From an uncultured Chloroflexota bacterium (GTDB lineage: Bacteria > Chloroflexota > Anaerolineae > Anaerolineales > Anaerolineaceae): a stretch of 64,000 nucleotides of DNA. The notes beneath the pieces are model-generated. The model did not search any database. It had not been told where the DNA came from and saw nothing but the letters and a program-made list of their open reading frames with translations. Shown piece after piece: positions 28,601-36,110 of this stretch. The DNA lies in NCBI GenBank assembly GCA_902786265.1, contig CADACE010000008.1:80760-144759 (forward strand), read 5' to 3'. The translations under genes were made by a program, and so were the position numbers. The number at the start of each line of letters is the position of its first letter. Position 1 is the stretch's first letter.

Positions 28601-29269
28601 AACAAATCTTCTGGCAGCGCCAAAATCAAGAAGTACCAAATGCTCCGAGCCGTCTTCGTCTTTTGCAATTTTCAGATTGTCAGGTTTAATATCACGATGA
28701 ATAAGGTTTTTTTTATGTAATTTGTTTAGTTCAAGAATCAGCGGATTGAAAAGAGTCAATACCCGGTTCCATTGCATTTTCCCGTTTTTTTCTATTTCTT
28801 TGGAGAGATTATCACCGGATATGTAGTCCATCACGATATATGCTGTGCCGTTTTCCCTGAAATAATCCCGGACATGCACAATATTCGGACTGTTAAAACG
28901 GGCTAAAATTTTTGCTTCTGATTGAAATTCTTCACAGCCTTTCTCAAAACCATATGAGTTGGTTCCTGAAACAGCAGGAAAAACATGATGAGAGCTCATG
29001 TTCCGCACACCTAAACCTGCAGGAAAATATTCTTTAACAGCTACTATAATTTCCAAAGATAGATCAATACCCAAATAGGTAACACCAAACCCACCCTGTC
29101 CAAGTACTTTTCCGATAAAATATTTTCCTGACAGAATCGATCCTTCGGGAAGCAGGTTTTCCTGATTTTCTCTTCTGCTGTTGTCATGGCCGCATACGGA
29201 ACATACCTTTTGCCCTACGGCCAAAGGTTCCATACAATTGAAACAATAGTTCAGTTCCGTAATTCCCAT
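25685..29269 (-). CDS. Membrane Ser/Thr protein kinase with Thr-Ala-Gln repeats and two DUF6273-like domains
   Basis: 1194-residue transmembrane kinase. An N-terminal zinc ribbon (CFNC ... CSVCG, about 9-27) is followed by a Hanks-type kinase domain: LGQGGFGVTY (56-65), Lys79, HRDIKPDN (191-198), DFG (215-217), so it should be active. One membrane helix spans about 407-424. The outside part has five near-identical 39-residue repeats (about 480-674) rich in Thr, Ala, Gln and Glu, probably a long rod, then two DUF6273-like domains (about 790-1000 and 1005-1194), each with TFGSYEQDNN, IEWRVL, RKWLN and WWWLR. Architecture suggests a sensor kinase. ATG 29269 is used; the ribosome binding site is weak. 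Confidence 0.88.
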   Translation of the reverse strand: MGITELNYCFNCMEPLAVGQKVCSVCGHDNSRRENQENLLPEGSILSGKYFIGKVLGQGGFGVTYLGIDLSLEIIVAVKEYFPAGLGVRNMSSHHVFPAVSGTNSYGFEKGCEEFQSEAKILARFNSPNIVHVRDYFRENGTAYIVMDYISGDNLSKEIEKNGKMQWNRVLTLFNPLILELNKLHKKNLIHRDIKPDNLKIAKDEDGSEHLVLLDFGAARRFVSEKITNTYTALVSPGYAPLEQYTQRSHQGPFTDVYAICATMYAALTGTAPASALDRVTGEAEIQQLNLSESDVPESVNKALMHGLELKSADRTGTMHELYEEINEKEDSSDDFAVNAEKTDITGILPASDQMPASDAVIRINKSEPDKSKLDTVVLHEEEQKNESADRISSEKSDSGNKLSFGRIAAGLLLIAACVFLIFFYKRTRKPDILNETSIQSVSATVQIGSHEAIETVTTASGIWTNQSETKSTIDKKQTETVEAISQATSTAELQATQTAEESVQQTAIQAEADIRQTETAEVIRRSTSTAEVQATQTAEKALQQTATQAEAIIRQTETAEAIRRSTSTAEAQATQTAEKALQQTATQAEASIRQTETAEAIRRSTSTAEVQATQTAEKSLQQTATQAEASVRQTETAEAIRRSTSTAEAQATQTAEKALLQTATQAEASVRQTETVEAIIKQPTYAVQTQAARTATKSAVYAEQTATQSIIYSYQTGTVEAIIQHSANTELTKTAQSATIEARLLQTEQAKTDEIADAIINQTETPAPEALATVLPSPMQKGILSMKPEDISPGDTVTFGSYEQDNNLNNGTEPIEWRVLDIYENKVLLISRYGLEEKKYNEGFISVTWAESTLRKWLNVDFYTNAFNIDEQNHIVLSDNENSGSPTHNAEGGTRTADNIFILSYDEANQYFHTDKERCCFVTEYAKANGAFISDSNQTSWWWLRTPGANNYLAQTVSIYGWINDYGSYVNAAYNVVRPALWVSLPNDELSNKNNKSVSFSNEKITFGHYEQDNNQENGSEPIEWMVLYKSFDRVLLLSKYGLDGKMYNDSKTDVTWETCSLRKWLNESFYNDAFTNLEKEQIIQVVNRNDDNISFDVSGGSRTEDKIFLLSKDEVENYLEKNEDRQCGGTAYAGENRIYVDEENGNSWWWLRSPGESADRAVIILPDGEIFLSGDEIDNDNGMVRPALWIFI
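27248..27832. repeat. Five tandem 117-bp coding repeats in the kinase gene
   Basis: Five in-frame units of 117 bases (39 codons), with degenerate continuation on the low-coordinate side. The middle units differ at only a few positions. The unit encodes ETAEAIRRSTSTAEAQ then the TQTAEKALQQTATQAEAS type segment. The antisense strand is also open across this stretch because of the repeat composition, which is not evidence for an antisense gene. Confidence 0.95.
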
Positions 29270-29321
29270 ATTCAATCCGTATATTCCCCAATATTTGGGA
29301 AATCCGATTACAATTTATATT

Positions 29322-29351
29322 ATTATATTTTATAAATAAATTTATTTACAA
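29322..29351 (-). promoter_or_regulatory. Candidate promoter of the kinase gene
   Basis: On the minus strand: TTGTAA (29346-29351), 18-bp spacer, TATAAT (29322-29327). An imperfect palindrome, TTCCCCAATATTTGGGAA at 29284-29301, lies in the resulting 5' leader and could be an operator. Confidence 0.5.
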
Positions 29352-29391
29352 GTGTCGGTTTCAAATTTTTGGGAAGTTTTTTCAAAATTCT

Positions 29392-29420
29392 TTCACACAG
29401 AGGTTTTCTGTTGGTATAAT
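29392..29420 (+). promoter_or_regulatory. Promoter of the HerA-like ATPase gene
   Basis: TTCACA (29392-29397), 17-bp spacer, extended -10 TGGTATAAT ending at 29420, 36 bases upstream of the ATG. Confidence 0.6.
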
Positions 29421-29456
29421 TATTTATGAATATGCAAGACCACGCAGGAGTTATAT

Positions 29457-31964
29457 ATGGCTGATACCGATCCGAACAGATTCTTTCTTGGTAAGCTTTA
29501 CAACAACCGAAATCAGTTAACAGATGAGAAGATGTACTACAATCCATCAGATCTCAATACACATTGTATTATTACAGGGATGACAGGTTCAGGAAAAACC
29601 GGATTGGGTATTCTGCTTCTGGAAGAAATAGCATTGAAAGGAATACCGGCAATCGTTATTGATGCCAAAGGTGACCTGACGAACCTGCTTTTGCATTTTC
29701 CGAATATTACCGGTAAAGATATTGCTCCCTGGTTAGATCAGGAAGCTCCGATTCGTGCCGGAAAAGAACTATACGAATATGCAAATGAAAAGGCAGCAGC
29801 CTGGAGAGAAGGTCAGGAAGAATGGGGATACGGTCCGGAGGATATAGAGGCTCTCTCCGGAGTGGATTATACGGTTTTTACACCCGGATCTTCCATTGGC
29901 AACCCAGTCAACATTATGGCAAGTTTTTCCGCACCGGACGCTTCCACAATTTACAATGAGGAAGCCATACGGGAAGAAATCGCAACCGCTGTAACCGCTC
30001 TGCTGGGGCTGATCGGTTATAACAACATTGACCCGCTCAAGAGCAAAGAACACATCCTGCTTTCCAACATTATAGAATTTTATTGGACGCTTGGTAAAGA
30101 TGTTACGCTGGTCGATCTCATAAATGCTGTCAATGATCCCCCGTTCGACACATTGGGAGCCCTTTCCATAGACAGGATCTACCCGCCGAAGGAAAGATTC
30201 AACCTGGCGCTGCAAATCAACAATTTTCTTGCTTCTCCCACATTTAAAGCCTGGAATGAAGGCCCTGGCCTTGATATCGGCAGCCTGATCCGAAATAAAA
30301 ATGACAAACCTCGATTTAATATATTCTACATCCAGCATCTGAGTGATCAGGAGAAGATGTTCTTTGTTACGATGCTGTATTCTCAGATCGAAGCCTGGAT
30401 GCGCAATCAAACAGGGACAGGAAACCTTCGTCTTGCGGTTTATTTTGACGAGATGGCAGGCTATGTACCTCCTACCGCAAATCCGTCTTCAAAACCGGTG
30501 ATCATGCGAATGATGAAACAAGCCCGGGCTTTCGGTGTCGGATTGATTCTTGCCACGCAAAATCCGGTCGATATCGATTACAAAGGGCTATCCAATGCCG
30601 GTACATGGTTTGTCGGCCGCCTGCAGACAGAGCAGGATAAAAACAGACTTCTTGACGGTCTGACCACTACCGACGGAAATATCAACCGGACCGATGCGGA
30701 TAAATTAATTTCAGACCTCAAAAAGCGGGCGTTCCTTTATATGAACGTCCATGAAAACGGATTAAAAGTGATGTCGACCCGCTGGACAATGAACTATCTT
30801 GCCGGTCCGCTGACCAAAAACCTTATCCCGAAGCTTTACAATGAGGGATTATGTGTACCTTACACGGAAGAGGATGCAAAAGCCGCTAAATTGTATGCGG
30901 CTAATAAAAACAGAGAGGCTGATGATGATTCGGAGCTCAATCTCCTCACCGGAGACCCTGATGAAATCAATGACAGCTTGAAGGAGAGTGAAAACATGGA
31001 AGAAGAATTGAAAGAAGGACAACGTCCAACCATCGCGGCCACGATAAATGAATATTTTCTGCCCGCGGAAAAACGCCCTGCGGAATGTGATTCCGATGGC
31101 GATCAGGTAACTTATCGTCCTGTCTGGATCGCCCAGGCTGAGATTCGAGCAGAAAAAGATAAGTACAATTTCTCTTTGCGCACTGTTAAAGCAGCTGAAA
31201 TTGACGAAGACGACATGCGCGGTACCACTGTCCGCTGGGATGAATACCTGTGTGATCCGTTTGACGTCAAAAGCATGATGTCAAGGCCGGAATTCAACGA
31301 CGCGTATTTCCAGATGCCGCCCGCCTGGATGCAGGACGCGAAAGTTGCCCGCAATTACGAAACCGATTTTGTCAGCTATCTTTATCGCGATGCCAGCATC
31401 ATGGTCTGGGCAAATGAAAAGCTGGGAATTTTCGCTGACGAAGATGATACGGAAGATGATTTCCTCGAAAAATGCCGTGACAAGATCGAGGCCCTCAGCG
31501 CAGCGGAAATTGAAAAAGTCAAGAAAACCCATGAAGCTCAGCTGGATAAGCTGGAAGCAAAATTGAAGAAACTCAATGTCACACTGGAAGAAAAACAGAG
31601 CCAGGTCAAACAGCGTGGCGTTCAGACAGCTGCAGCAGCCGGTGAATTGATCCTTTCTCTGATCCAGAGACGCCGAAAGTCAGTATCTTCTTCTTTGAAT
31701 AAAGTTACCCAGACATCCAATGCCAAAAAGGCTCAGGAAAAAGTTGAAGTGGATATTGAGGCAGTTACCGATCAGATTCAGTCTGCAATCGACGATTATG
31801 AAGCCAAACTGGAAGAAATCCAGGAAAAATGGGACAAGATCCTTGATCAGAACAAGCAGGTCAAGATCACTGTTGCCAAAAAGGATATCTATGTTGATGC
31901 TTTCGGTATTCTGTGGGAGCCCTATTACACCAATAGTATGGGCAAACTGGTAAAGGCATTTTAA
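29457..31964 (+). CDS. HerA/VirB4-like P-loop ATPase with C-terminal coiled coil
   Basis: 835-residue ATPase. Walker A is GMTGSGKTG (41-49), followed by the FtsK/HerA-like AIVIDAKGDLTNLL. Walker B is in LAVYFDEMAGYVPP (about 324-338), and ILATQNPVDIDYKGLSNAG is the sensor region of HerA-type DNA translocases. Residues about 670-830 are a long coiled coil (KVKKTHEAQLDKLEAKLKKL). No membrane helix is seen. HerA ATPases pump DNA with nucleases or act in antiphage systems with partner effectors; which role applies here is not determined. GGAG precedes the ATG. A DarT-like toxin gene lies 192 bases downstream on the same strand. Confidence 0.8.
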   Translation: MADTDPNRFFLGKLYNNRNQLTDEKMYYNPSDLNTHCIITGMTGSGKTGLGILLLEEIALKGIPAIVIDAKGDLTNLLLHFPNITGKDIAPWLDQEAPIRAGKELYEYANEKAAAWREGQEEWGYGPEDIEALSGVDYTVFTPGSSIGNPVNIMASFSAPDASTIYNEEAIREEIATAVTALLGLIGYNNIDPLKSKEHILLSNIIEFYWTLGKDVTLVDLINAVNDPPFDTLGALSIDRIYPPKERFNLALQINNFLASPTFKAWNEGPGLDIGSLIRNKNDKPRFNIFYIQHLSDQEKMFFVTMLYSQIEAWMRNQTGTGNLRLAVYFDEMAGYVPPTANPSSKPVIMRMMKQARAFGVGLILATQNPVDIDYKGLSNAGTWFVGRLQTEQDKNRLLDGLTTTDGNINRTDADKLISDLKKRAFLYMNVHENGLKVMSTRWTMNYLAGPLTKNLIPKLYNEGLCVPYTEEDAKAAKLYAANKNREADDDSELNLLTGDPDEINDSLKESENMEEELKEGQRPTIAATINEYFLPAEKRPAECDSDGDQVTYRPVWIAQAEIRAEKDKYNFSLRTVKAAEIDEDDMRGTTVRWDEYLCDPFDVKSMMSRPEFNDAYFQMPPAWMQDAKVARNYETDFVSYLYRDASIMVWANEKLGIFADEDDTEDDFLEKCRDKIEALSAAEIEKVKKTHEAQLDKLEAKLKKLNVTLEEKQSQVKQRGVQTAAAAGELILSLIQRRRKSVSSSLNKVTQTSNAKKAQEKVEVDIEAVTDQIQSAIDDYEAKLEEIQEKWDKILDQNKQVKITVAKKDIYVDAFGILWEPYYTNSMGKLVKAF

Positions 31965-31980
31965 TTGTTCTGCACAATCC

Positions 31981-32140
31981 GGGGACGAATCAGTCCATTC
32001 GCATTTTCAGGTGTAAATCGTCCCCGCTGATATAAAGAATCTGAATATAGTTATAAAATGAGCCATCGGAGCTGTGTTTTGGCCTGATTCATGCAGATTT
32101 CAGGTTATAAAACTCTCCGCTGACTCATTTTTCATGAGCA
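31981..32140 (+). other. Structured intergenic region between HerA and DarT-like genes
   Basis: GGGGACGA (31981-31988) pairs with TCGTCCCC (32018-32025). Further on, AATGAG and CGGAG near 32057-32072 can pair with CTCCG and CTCATTTTT near 32115-32132, giving a terminator-like stem with a U-run. These could end or attenuate herA transcription before the DarT-like gene. Confidence 0.45.
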
Positions 32141-32156
32141 GCACCCGGATCGTGAC

Positions 32157-32870
32157 ATGCATAGATATCTGCCGCAAATCAATACGACACAGAGCGAAAA
32201 GAAAACAAAAAACATCAGACAGTTCATCAAAAAAATCAAATTGAACTGTCTGACTCATTTTACACGGGCTGAAAACCTGAAATCCATACTTCAGTCCGGA
32301 ATTTTGCCGCCATCTATTTTAAGCTCAAATAAAGCATTTGCTTCTGTGCAGCGGAATTCTGTCACCCTGCCGCCAGAATGGAGCGGTCTTGTTTCTCTCA
32401 ATCTGTCTTTTCCGGATTATAAACTCTTCAACCAGCTCCAAAATCATATGCCGAGTGACTGGGTGATCCTGCTGCTCGATCCGCGTGTTATTCTTGATTT
32501 CCCCTGCTATTTTTTCCCCGGCAGAGCGCTGGATTTTATTGAACAGTCGCCGCTGCCCGGACAGTTTCTGGGAAATTATCAGAGTTCATCAGATCTCAAA
32601 GCTCTTTTTGATGACCGGGAGGATGTAAAACGCAAGGATTTGGATATTCCGGCCTTTTATCCGACTGACCCCACAAGCGAAGTTCTTTCTTTTTTCCCGA
32701 TCGCACCATCATATATTACCCAGATCTATTTTCCGAATGATTATAAATTCAATCAATGGGTTCTCCACAATACGGAATTTGCTATGACACAGGATCGAAG
32801 CCGCTGGGCAGTCGGATTGGAATATTTTTCTCCGCGATCTGATTATCCATACTGGAAAACGAAAAGGTAA
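32157..32870 (+). CDS. DarT-like (DUF4433) ADP-ribosyltransferase
   Basis: 237-residue protein resembling DarT, the toxin that ADP-ribosylates thymidine in single-stranded DNA using NAD. Near the start, LTHFTRAENLKSILQSGILP (His34 in HFT) matches the NAD-binding H-x-T plus NL..IL..G pattern. Mid-protein, WVILLLDPRVILDFPCYFFP corresponds to the family strand before the FTDGNA-like loop. Glu175 in TSEVLSFFPI is in the position of the catalytic glutamate. The DarG macrodomain antitoxin that normally neighbours DarT is absent on both sides. The upstream neighbour is a HerA-like ATPase. No strong ribosome binding site is present at 32157. Confidence 0.6.
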   Translation: MHRYLPQINTTQSEKKTKNIRQFIKKIKLNCLTHFTRAENLKSILQSGILPPSILSSNKAFASVQRNSVTLPPEWSGLVSLNLSFPDYKLFNQLQNHMPSDWVILLLDPRVILDFPCYFFPGRALDFIEQSPLPGQFLGNYQSSSDLKALFDDREDVKRKDLDIPAFYPTDPTSEVLSFFPIAPSYITQIYFPNDYKFNQWVLHNTEFAMTQDRSRWAVGLEYFSPRSDYPYWKTKR

Positions 32871-33036
32871 TCAGTAATATATTATTTTTGATTCCGTAAA
32901 TTTATTTAATAAATTTTCTGCTGTTTGATTTTATATCTGGGATCGTTCGTATCATTCACACTTTTGTTACATATTTTTCGTTGGACTTTTCATATTTTTA
33001 CCCCGGTTTTCAAAATTTGTACTATACTTAATTTGT

Positions 33037-33179
33037 GCTAGGGGAGCAGTTGCTGAGAGTGTAATAAATTACAGACCCTCAATTCCTGATCCGGACAATA
33101 CCGGCGTAGGAAAGCAAAAAATTTGATGTTTGGTTTACATCGATTTGAAATGAGGCTTCCGGCATTGGAAGCCTTTTTT
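33037..33179 (+). promoter_or_regulatory. TPP riboswitch with transcription terminator
   Basis: Conserved THI-box elements in order: GGGG (33041-33044), CTGAGA (33053-33058), GACCCTC (about 33074-33080), and CCTGATCCGGACAATACCGG (33085 onward) followed by CGTAGGAA. An expression-platform terminator follows: GGCTTCC (33154-33160) with GGAAGCC (33167-33173) and six Us. When thiamine diphosphate binds, transcription of the downstream uptake operon should stop. Confidence 0.95.
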
Positions 33180-33224
33180 GCTGCCTGAAACAATTATATT
33201 CATTATTGAAAGGAATTTCTTCAA

Positions 33225-33521
33225 ATGGAAGCAAGTGTCGCTATTCAAAGTCTGCCGTCCGTAATGGATGATGACGAATTATGCCGTATTGTTGATGAGG
33301 TGATTGCCTATATCGCGAGCACCGGTTACAACTATTTTGTCGGGCCGTTTGAAACCACGATCGAAGGGCCTTATGATGAGCTGATGGATATCGTCAAGGA
33401 ATGTCAGCACATCGCGATCAAAGCAGGGGCTCCCGCGGTAGCTGCCTATATCAAAGTCAGTTACAAACCTGAAGGCGAGGTACTTTCCATTGAAAAGAAA
33501 ACCGGAAAGTATCAGAAATAA
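33225..33521 (+). CDS. Thiamine-binding (MTH1187/YkoF-type) protein
   Basis: 98-residue protein of the Thiamine_BP (MTH1187) family. It has the ferredoxin-like fold pattern ASVAIQSLPS, IVDEVIAYIASTGYNYFVGPFETTIEG and ending AYIKVSYKPEG. Members bind thiamine or its pyrimidine moiety and often accompany ThiXYZ transporters. It is the first gene after the TPP riboswitch. AAAGGAA precedes the ATG. Its end overlaps the permease start by 32 bases. Confidence 0.88.
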   Translation: MEASVAIQSLPSVMDDDELCRIVDEVIAYIASTGYNYFVGPFETTIEGPYDELMDIVKECQHIAIKAGAPAVAAYIKVSYKPEGEVLSIEKKTGKYQK

Positions 33522-34263
33522 GCTGCTGCCGGTCGGCACATTCATTCTGATCCTGCTGATTTGGTGGGGAATTTCAGTCTCCGGTCTGATTCCGTCTTAT
33601 ATGCTGCCATCACCTGTCAGTGTTGGGGAAGCTTTTATCAAAGATTTTTCCAATCTGATAACACATGCGCTGGTTTCAGTACAGGAAGCAATATACGGCC
33701 TGATTATCGGTGTGCTGTTAGCCTTTATTATCGCCACTCTGATGGATCGCTTCGAAACTCTTGAAAAAGCGCTCCTTCCGATCCTGGTTGTAACACAGAC
33801 TATCCCTACCATTGCCATAGCGCCTTTGCTGGTGCTGTGGATGGGATTCGGAATGGCACCAAAGATCACACTTGTCGTCGTCACCACTTTTTTCCCGATA
33901 GCGGTAGGACTGCTGGATGGGTATAAAAGTGTTGACCCGGATGAGATCAGTTTGATGCGGTCAATGCGGGCAAACCGCCTGCAGATTTTTTGGCACGTCA
34001 AACTACCGGCCGCACTGCCTTATTTTTTTTCAGGACTGAGGGTTTCGGCTTCATATGCTGTTGTGGGAGCTGTGATCTCAGAATGGCTGGGCGGTTTTGA
34101 CGGCCTGGGCGTTTATATGACTCGTGTACGTAAGGCCTATGCGTTTGATAAAATGTTCGCCGTTATCATTTTGATCATCATTGTCAGTCTTCTCCTGATG
34201 GCAGCAGTCGATTTGATCAAAAGTCTGATGATGCCATGGACAAAGCAAACAAGAAAAGAATAA
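33490..34263 (+). CDS. ABC transporter permease for thiamine precursor (ThiX-like)
   Basis: 257-residue permease with six predicted helices. The EAA-type cytoplasmic loop is recognisable at about 150-180 (MRANRLQIFWHVKLPAALP). With ThiY and ThiZ it imports the pyrimidine precursor formylaminopyrimidine or related compounds. I start it at TTG 33490, inside the thiamine-binding gene, because later start codons would remove the first helix. The uncommon start and the overlap suggest translational coupling. Confidence 0.85.
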   Translation: MKRKPESIRNKLLPVGTFILILLIWWGISVSGLIPSYMLPSPVSVGEAFIKDFSNLITHALVSVQEAIYGLIIGVLLAFIIATLMDRFETLEKALLPILVVTQTIPTIAIAPLLVLWMGFGMAPKITLVVVTTFFPIAVGLLDGYKSVDPDEISLMRSMRANRLQIFWHVKLPAALPYFFSGLRVSASYAVVGAVISEWLGGFDGLGVYMTRVRKAYAFDKMFAVIILIIIVSLLLMAAVDLIKSLMMPWTKQTRKE

Positions 34264-34305
34264 TAAGTTTTGTAATATATTAATGGTAAAAGAGGAAATT
34301 TTTGT

Positions 34306-35304
34306 ATGAAAAGCAATAAATATATTTTTATTTTGATGATTATATGCGGAATTTTAGTGAGCGTCTGTGCGGTTTCCGGCCAGGACAGCAATCTGATACC
34401 GATCACTTTTAGTCTTGATTGGACGCCAAACACCAATCATACCGGCGTTTATGCCGCGAAAGCACTGGGATATTACGAAGAAGCCGGTTTGGATGTGCAG
34501 ATTGTTCAGCCATCTGAAAACGGTGCCTTACTGATGTGTGCTGCCGGGCAGGCACAATTTGCTGTTGACGCTCAGGATACAATGGCTGCGGCCCTTGATC
34601 TGGATGAACCTTTAGCCGTCACTGCTGTTGCCGCTATCCTGCAGCATAATACTTCCGGTATCATATCCCGCGCCGGAGATGGAATCACCTCCGCTAAAGG
34701 AATGGAAGGGAAAATCTATTCCACCTGGGATATTCCGGTCGAATTGGAAATGATCCGGTACTGTATGGAACTTGAAGGTGCCGATTTCAATACAGTAAAA
34801 TTGATCCCGAATAACATCACGGATGAACCGGCTGCTCTGCGCGCACATCAGACCGATGCTATCTGGATATTCTATGGATGGAGCGGGATTAACGCGGAGA
34901 TAAATGATTTTGATTTCGATTACTGGGATTTCCGCAGCATCAGTGAAGATCTGGATTATTACACTCCGGTAATTATTGCAAACAACGAATTTTTGCAGTC
35001 TTCCCCTGAAACCGCAAAAGCTTTTCTTGCCGCTACGGTCAAAGGATATGAATACGCTATAGCTCATCCGGAAGAAGCAGCTGAAATGCTGATTGCGGGA
35101 GATAATACAGGCTCTCTGGAAGATGCCCGCGACCTTGTTTACGCCAGCCAGAAATGGCTTTCGAATCAATATAAAGCTGATGCTGAAAGCTGGGGCGTTT
35201 TTGATTCCACCCGTTGGGATAATTTCTATAAATGGCTTTATTCCAATAGTCTTACGGCCCATGACCTGACCGGCCTCGGTTTCACAAACGAATATCTGCC
35301 ATAA
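34306..35304 (+). CDS. ABC transporter substrate-binding protein (ThiY/NMT1-like)
   Basis: 332-residue binding protein of the NMT1/THI5-like family with a signal peptide (about 1-26). SLDWTPNTNHTGVYAAKALG is the diagnostic N-terminal signature for ThiY-type pyrimidine-binding proteins. No lipobox cysteine is evident at the cleavage site (SVCAVSGQ has a Cys but without a typical lipobox). It delivers the thiamine precursor to the ThiX-like permease. AGAGGAAA precedes the ATG. Confidence 0.88.
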   Translation: MKSNKYIFILMIICGILVSVCAVSGQDSNLIPITFSLDWTPNTNHTGVYAAKALGYYEEAGLDVQIVQPSENGALLMCAAGQAQFAVDAQDTMAAALDLDEPLAVTAVAAILQHNTSGIISRAGDGITSAKGMEGKIYSTWDIPVELEMIRYCMELEGADFNTVKLIPNNITDEPAALRAHQTDAIWIFYGWSGINAEINDFDFDYWDFRSISEDLDYYTPVIIANNEFLQSSPETAKAFLAATVKGYEYAIAHPEEAAEMLIAGDNTGSLEDARDLVYASQKWLSNQYKADAESWGVFDSTRWDNFYKWLYSNSLTAHDLTGLGFTNEYLP

Positions 35305-35315
35305 GGAATGCTGTT

Positions 35316-36056
35316 TTGGAACTGCTGAAAGCGGAACATATCACGAAATCCTATGATTCCCGGATCATCATCCGGGATATCAATATTCATTTGGATGAGG
35401 GCGAACTGGTATCTTTGCTGGGACTCAGCGGCTCAGGAAAGACCACTCTTTTTCAGGCTATTTCCGGGCTTACCCGACCTGATACGGGGAAAATAACATT
35501 AGCCGGCAGAGATATCACGGGAGAGCCGGGACATATGAGCTATATGCTGCAGAAAGATCTTCTCCTGGAGCATAAAAAAGTCATCGACAACGTCTCTCTT
35601 CCTTTAGTCATCCGCGGTATCAAAAAAAATGAAGCAAGGAAGCAGGCACAGCCTTATTTTGAGAAATTTGGTCTTGAAGGTACAGAGTATAAATATCCGT
35701 CTCAGCTTTCCGGCGGAATGCGGCAGCGGGCAGCTTTGCTGAGGACTTACCTTTGTAATTGTCCGGCAGCACTGCTTGATGAGCCTTTTTCCGCTTTAGA
35801 TATGATCACGAAGGGGCAGATGCATACCTGGTACCTTGATATGATCAGTAAGATTCAGCTGTCCACACTGTTGATTACGCATGACATCGAAGAGGCGATC
35901 CTGCTTTCTGATCGTATTTATATCATGACAGGAAAACCGGGAGAGGTACACCATGAAATATTCATTGACCGTCCCCGTGATGAAAGATCCGATTTCAATC
36001 TTGACCCGGAATTTCTTCAATATAAACATCAAATTATGGATATTCTCGGTCAATAA
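35316..36056 (+). CDS. ABC transporter ATPase (ThiZ-like)
   Basis: 246-residue ATPase of the nitrate/taurine/thiamine-precursor class. Walker A GLSGSGKTT, signature LSGGMRQRAALLR, Walker B AALLDEPFSALD and switch His in LLITHDIEEA are intact. It starts at TTG 35316 with AAGGA upstream and lies 11 bases after the binding-protein gene. Last gene of the riboswitch-controlled operon, ended by a strong terminator. Confidence 0.88.
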   Translation: MELLKAEHITKSYDSRIIIRDINIHLDEGELVSLLGLSGSGKTTLFQAISGLTRPDTGKITLAGRDITGEPGHMSYMLQKDLLLEHKKVIDNVSLPLVIRGIKKNEARKQAQPYFEKFGLEGTEYKYPSQLSGGMRQRAALLRTYLCNCPAALLDEPFSALDMITKGQMHTWYLDMISKIQLSTLLITHDIEEAILLSDRIYIMTGKPGEVHHEIFIDRPRDERSDFNLDPEFLQYKHQIMDILGQ

Positions 36057-36080
36057 TCAATAATTTTTTATATTAGTGAT

Positions 36081-36110
36081 AAAAGATGCGGACAAAAAAC
36101 CGCATCTTTT
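36081..36110. terminator. Bidirectional terminator
   Basis: 11-bp stem, AAAAGATGCGG (36081-36091) with CCGCATCTTTT (36100-36110), followed by TT; serves the convergent thiamine-precursor operon and the GT39-like gene. Confidence 0.88.
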
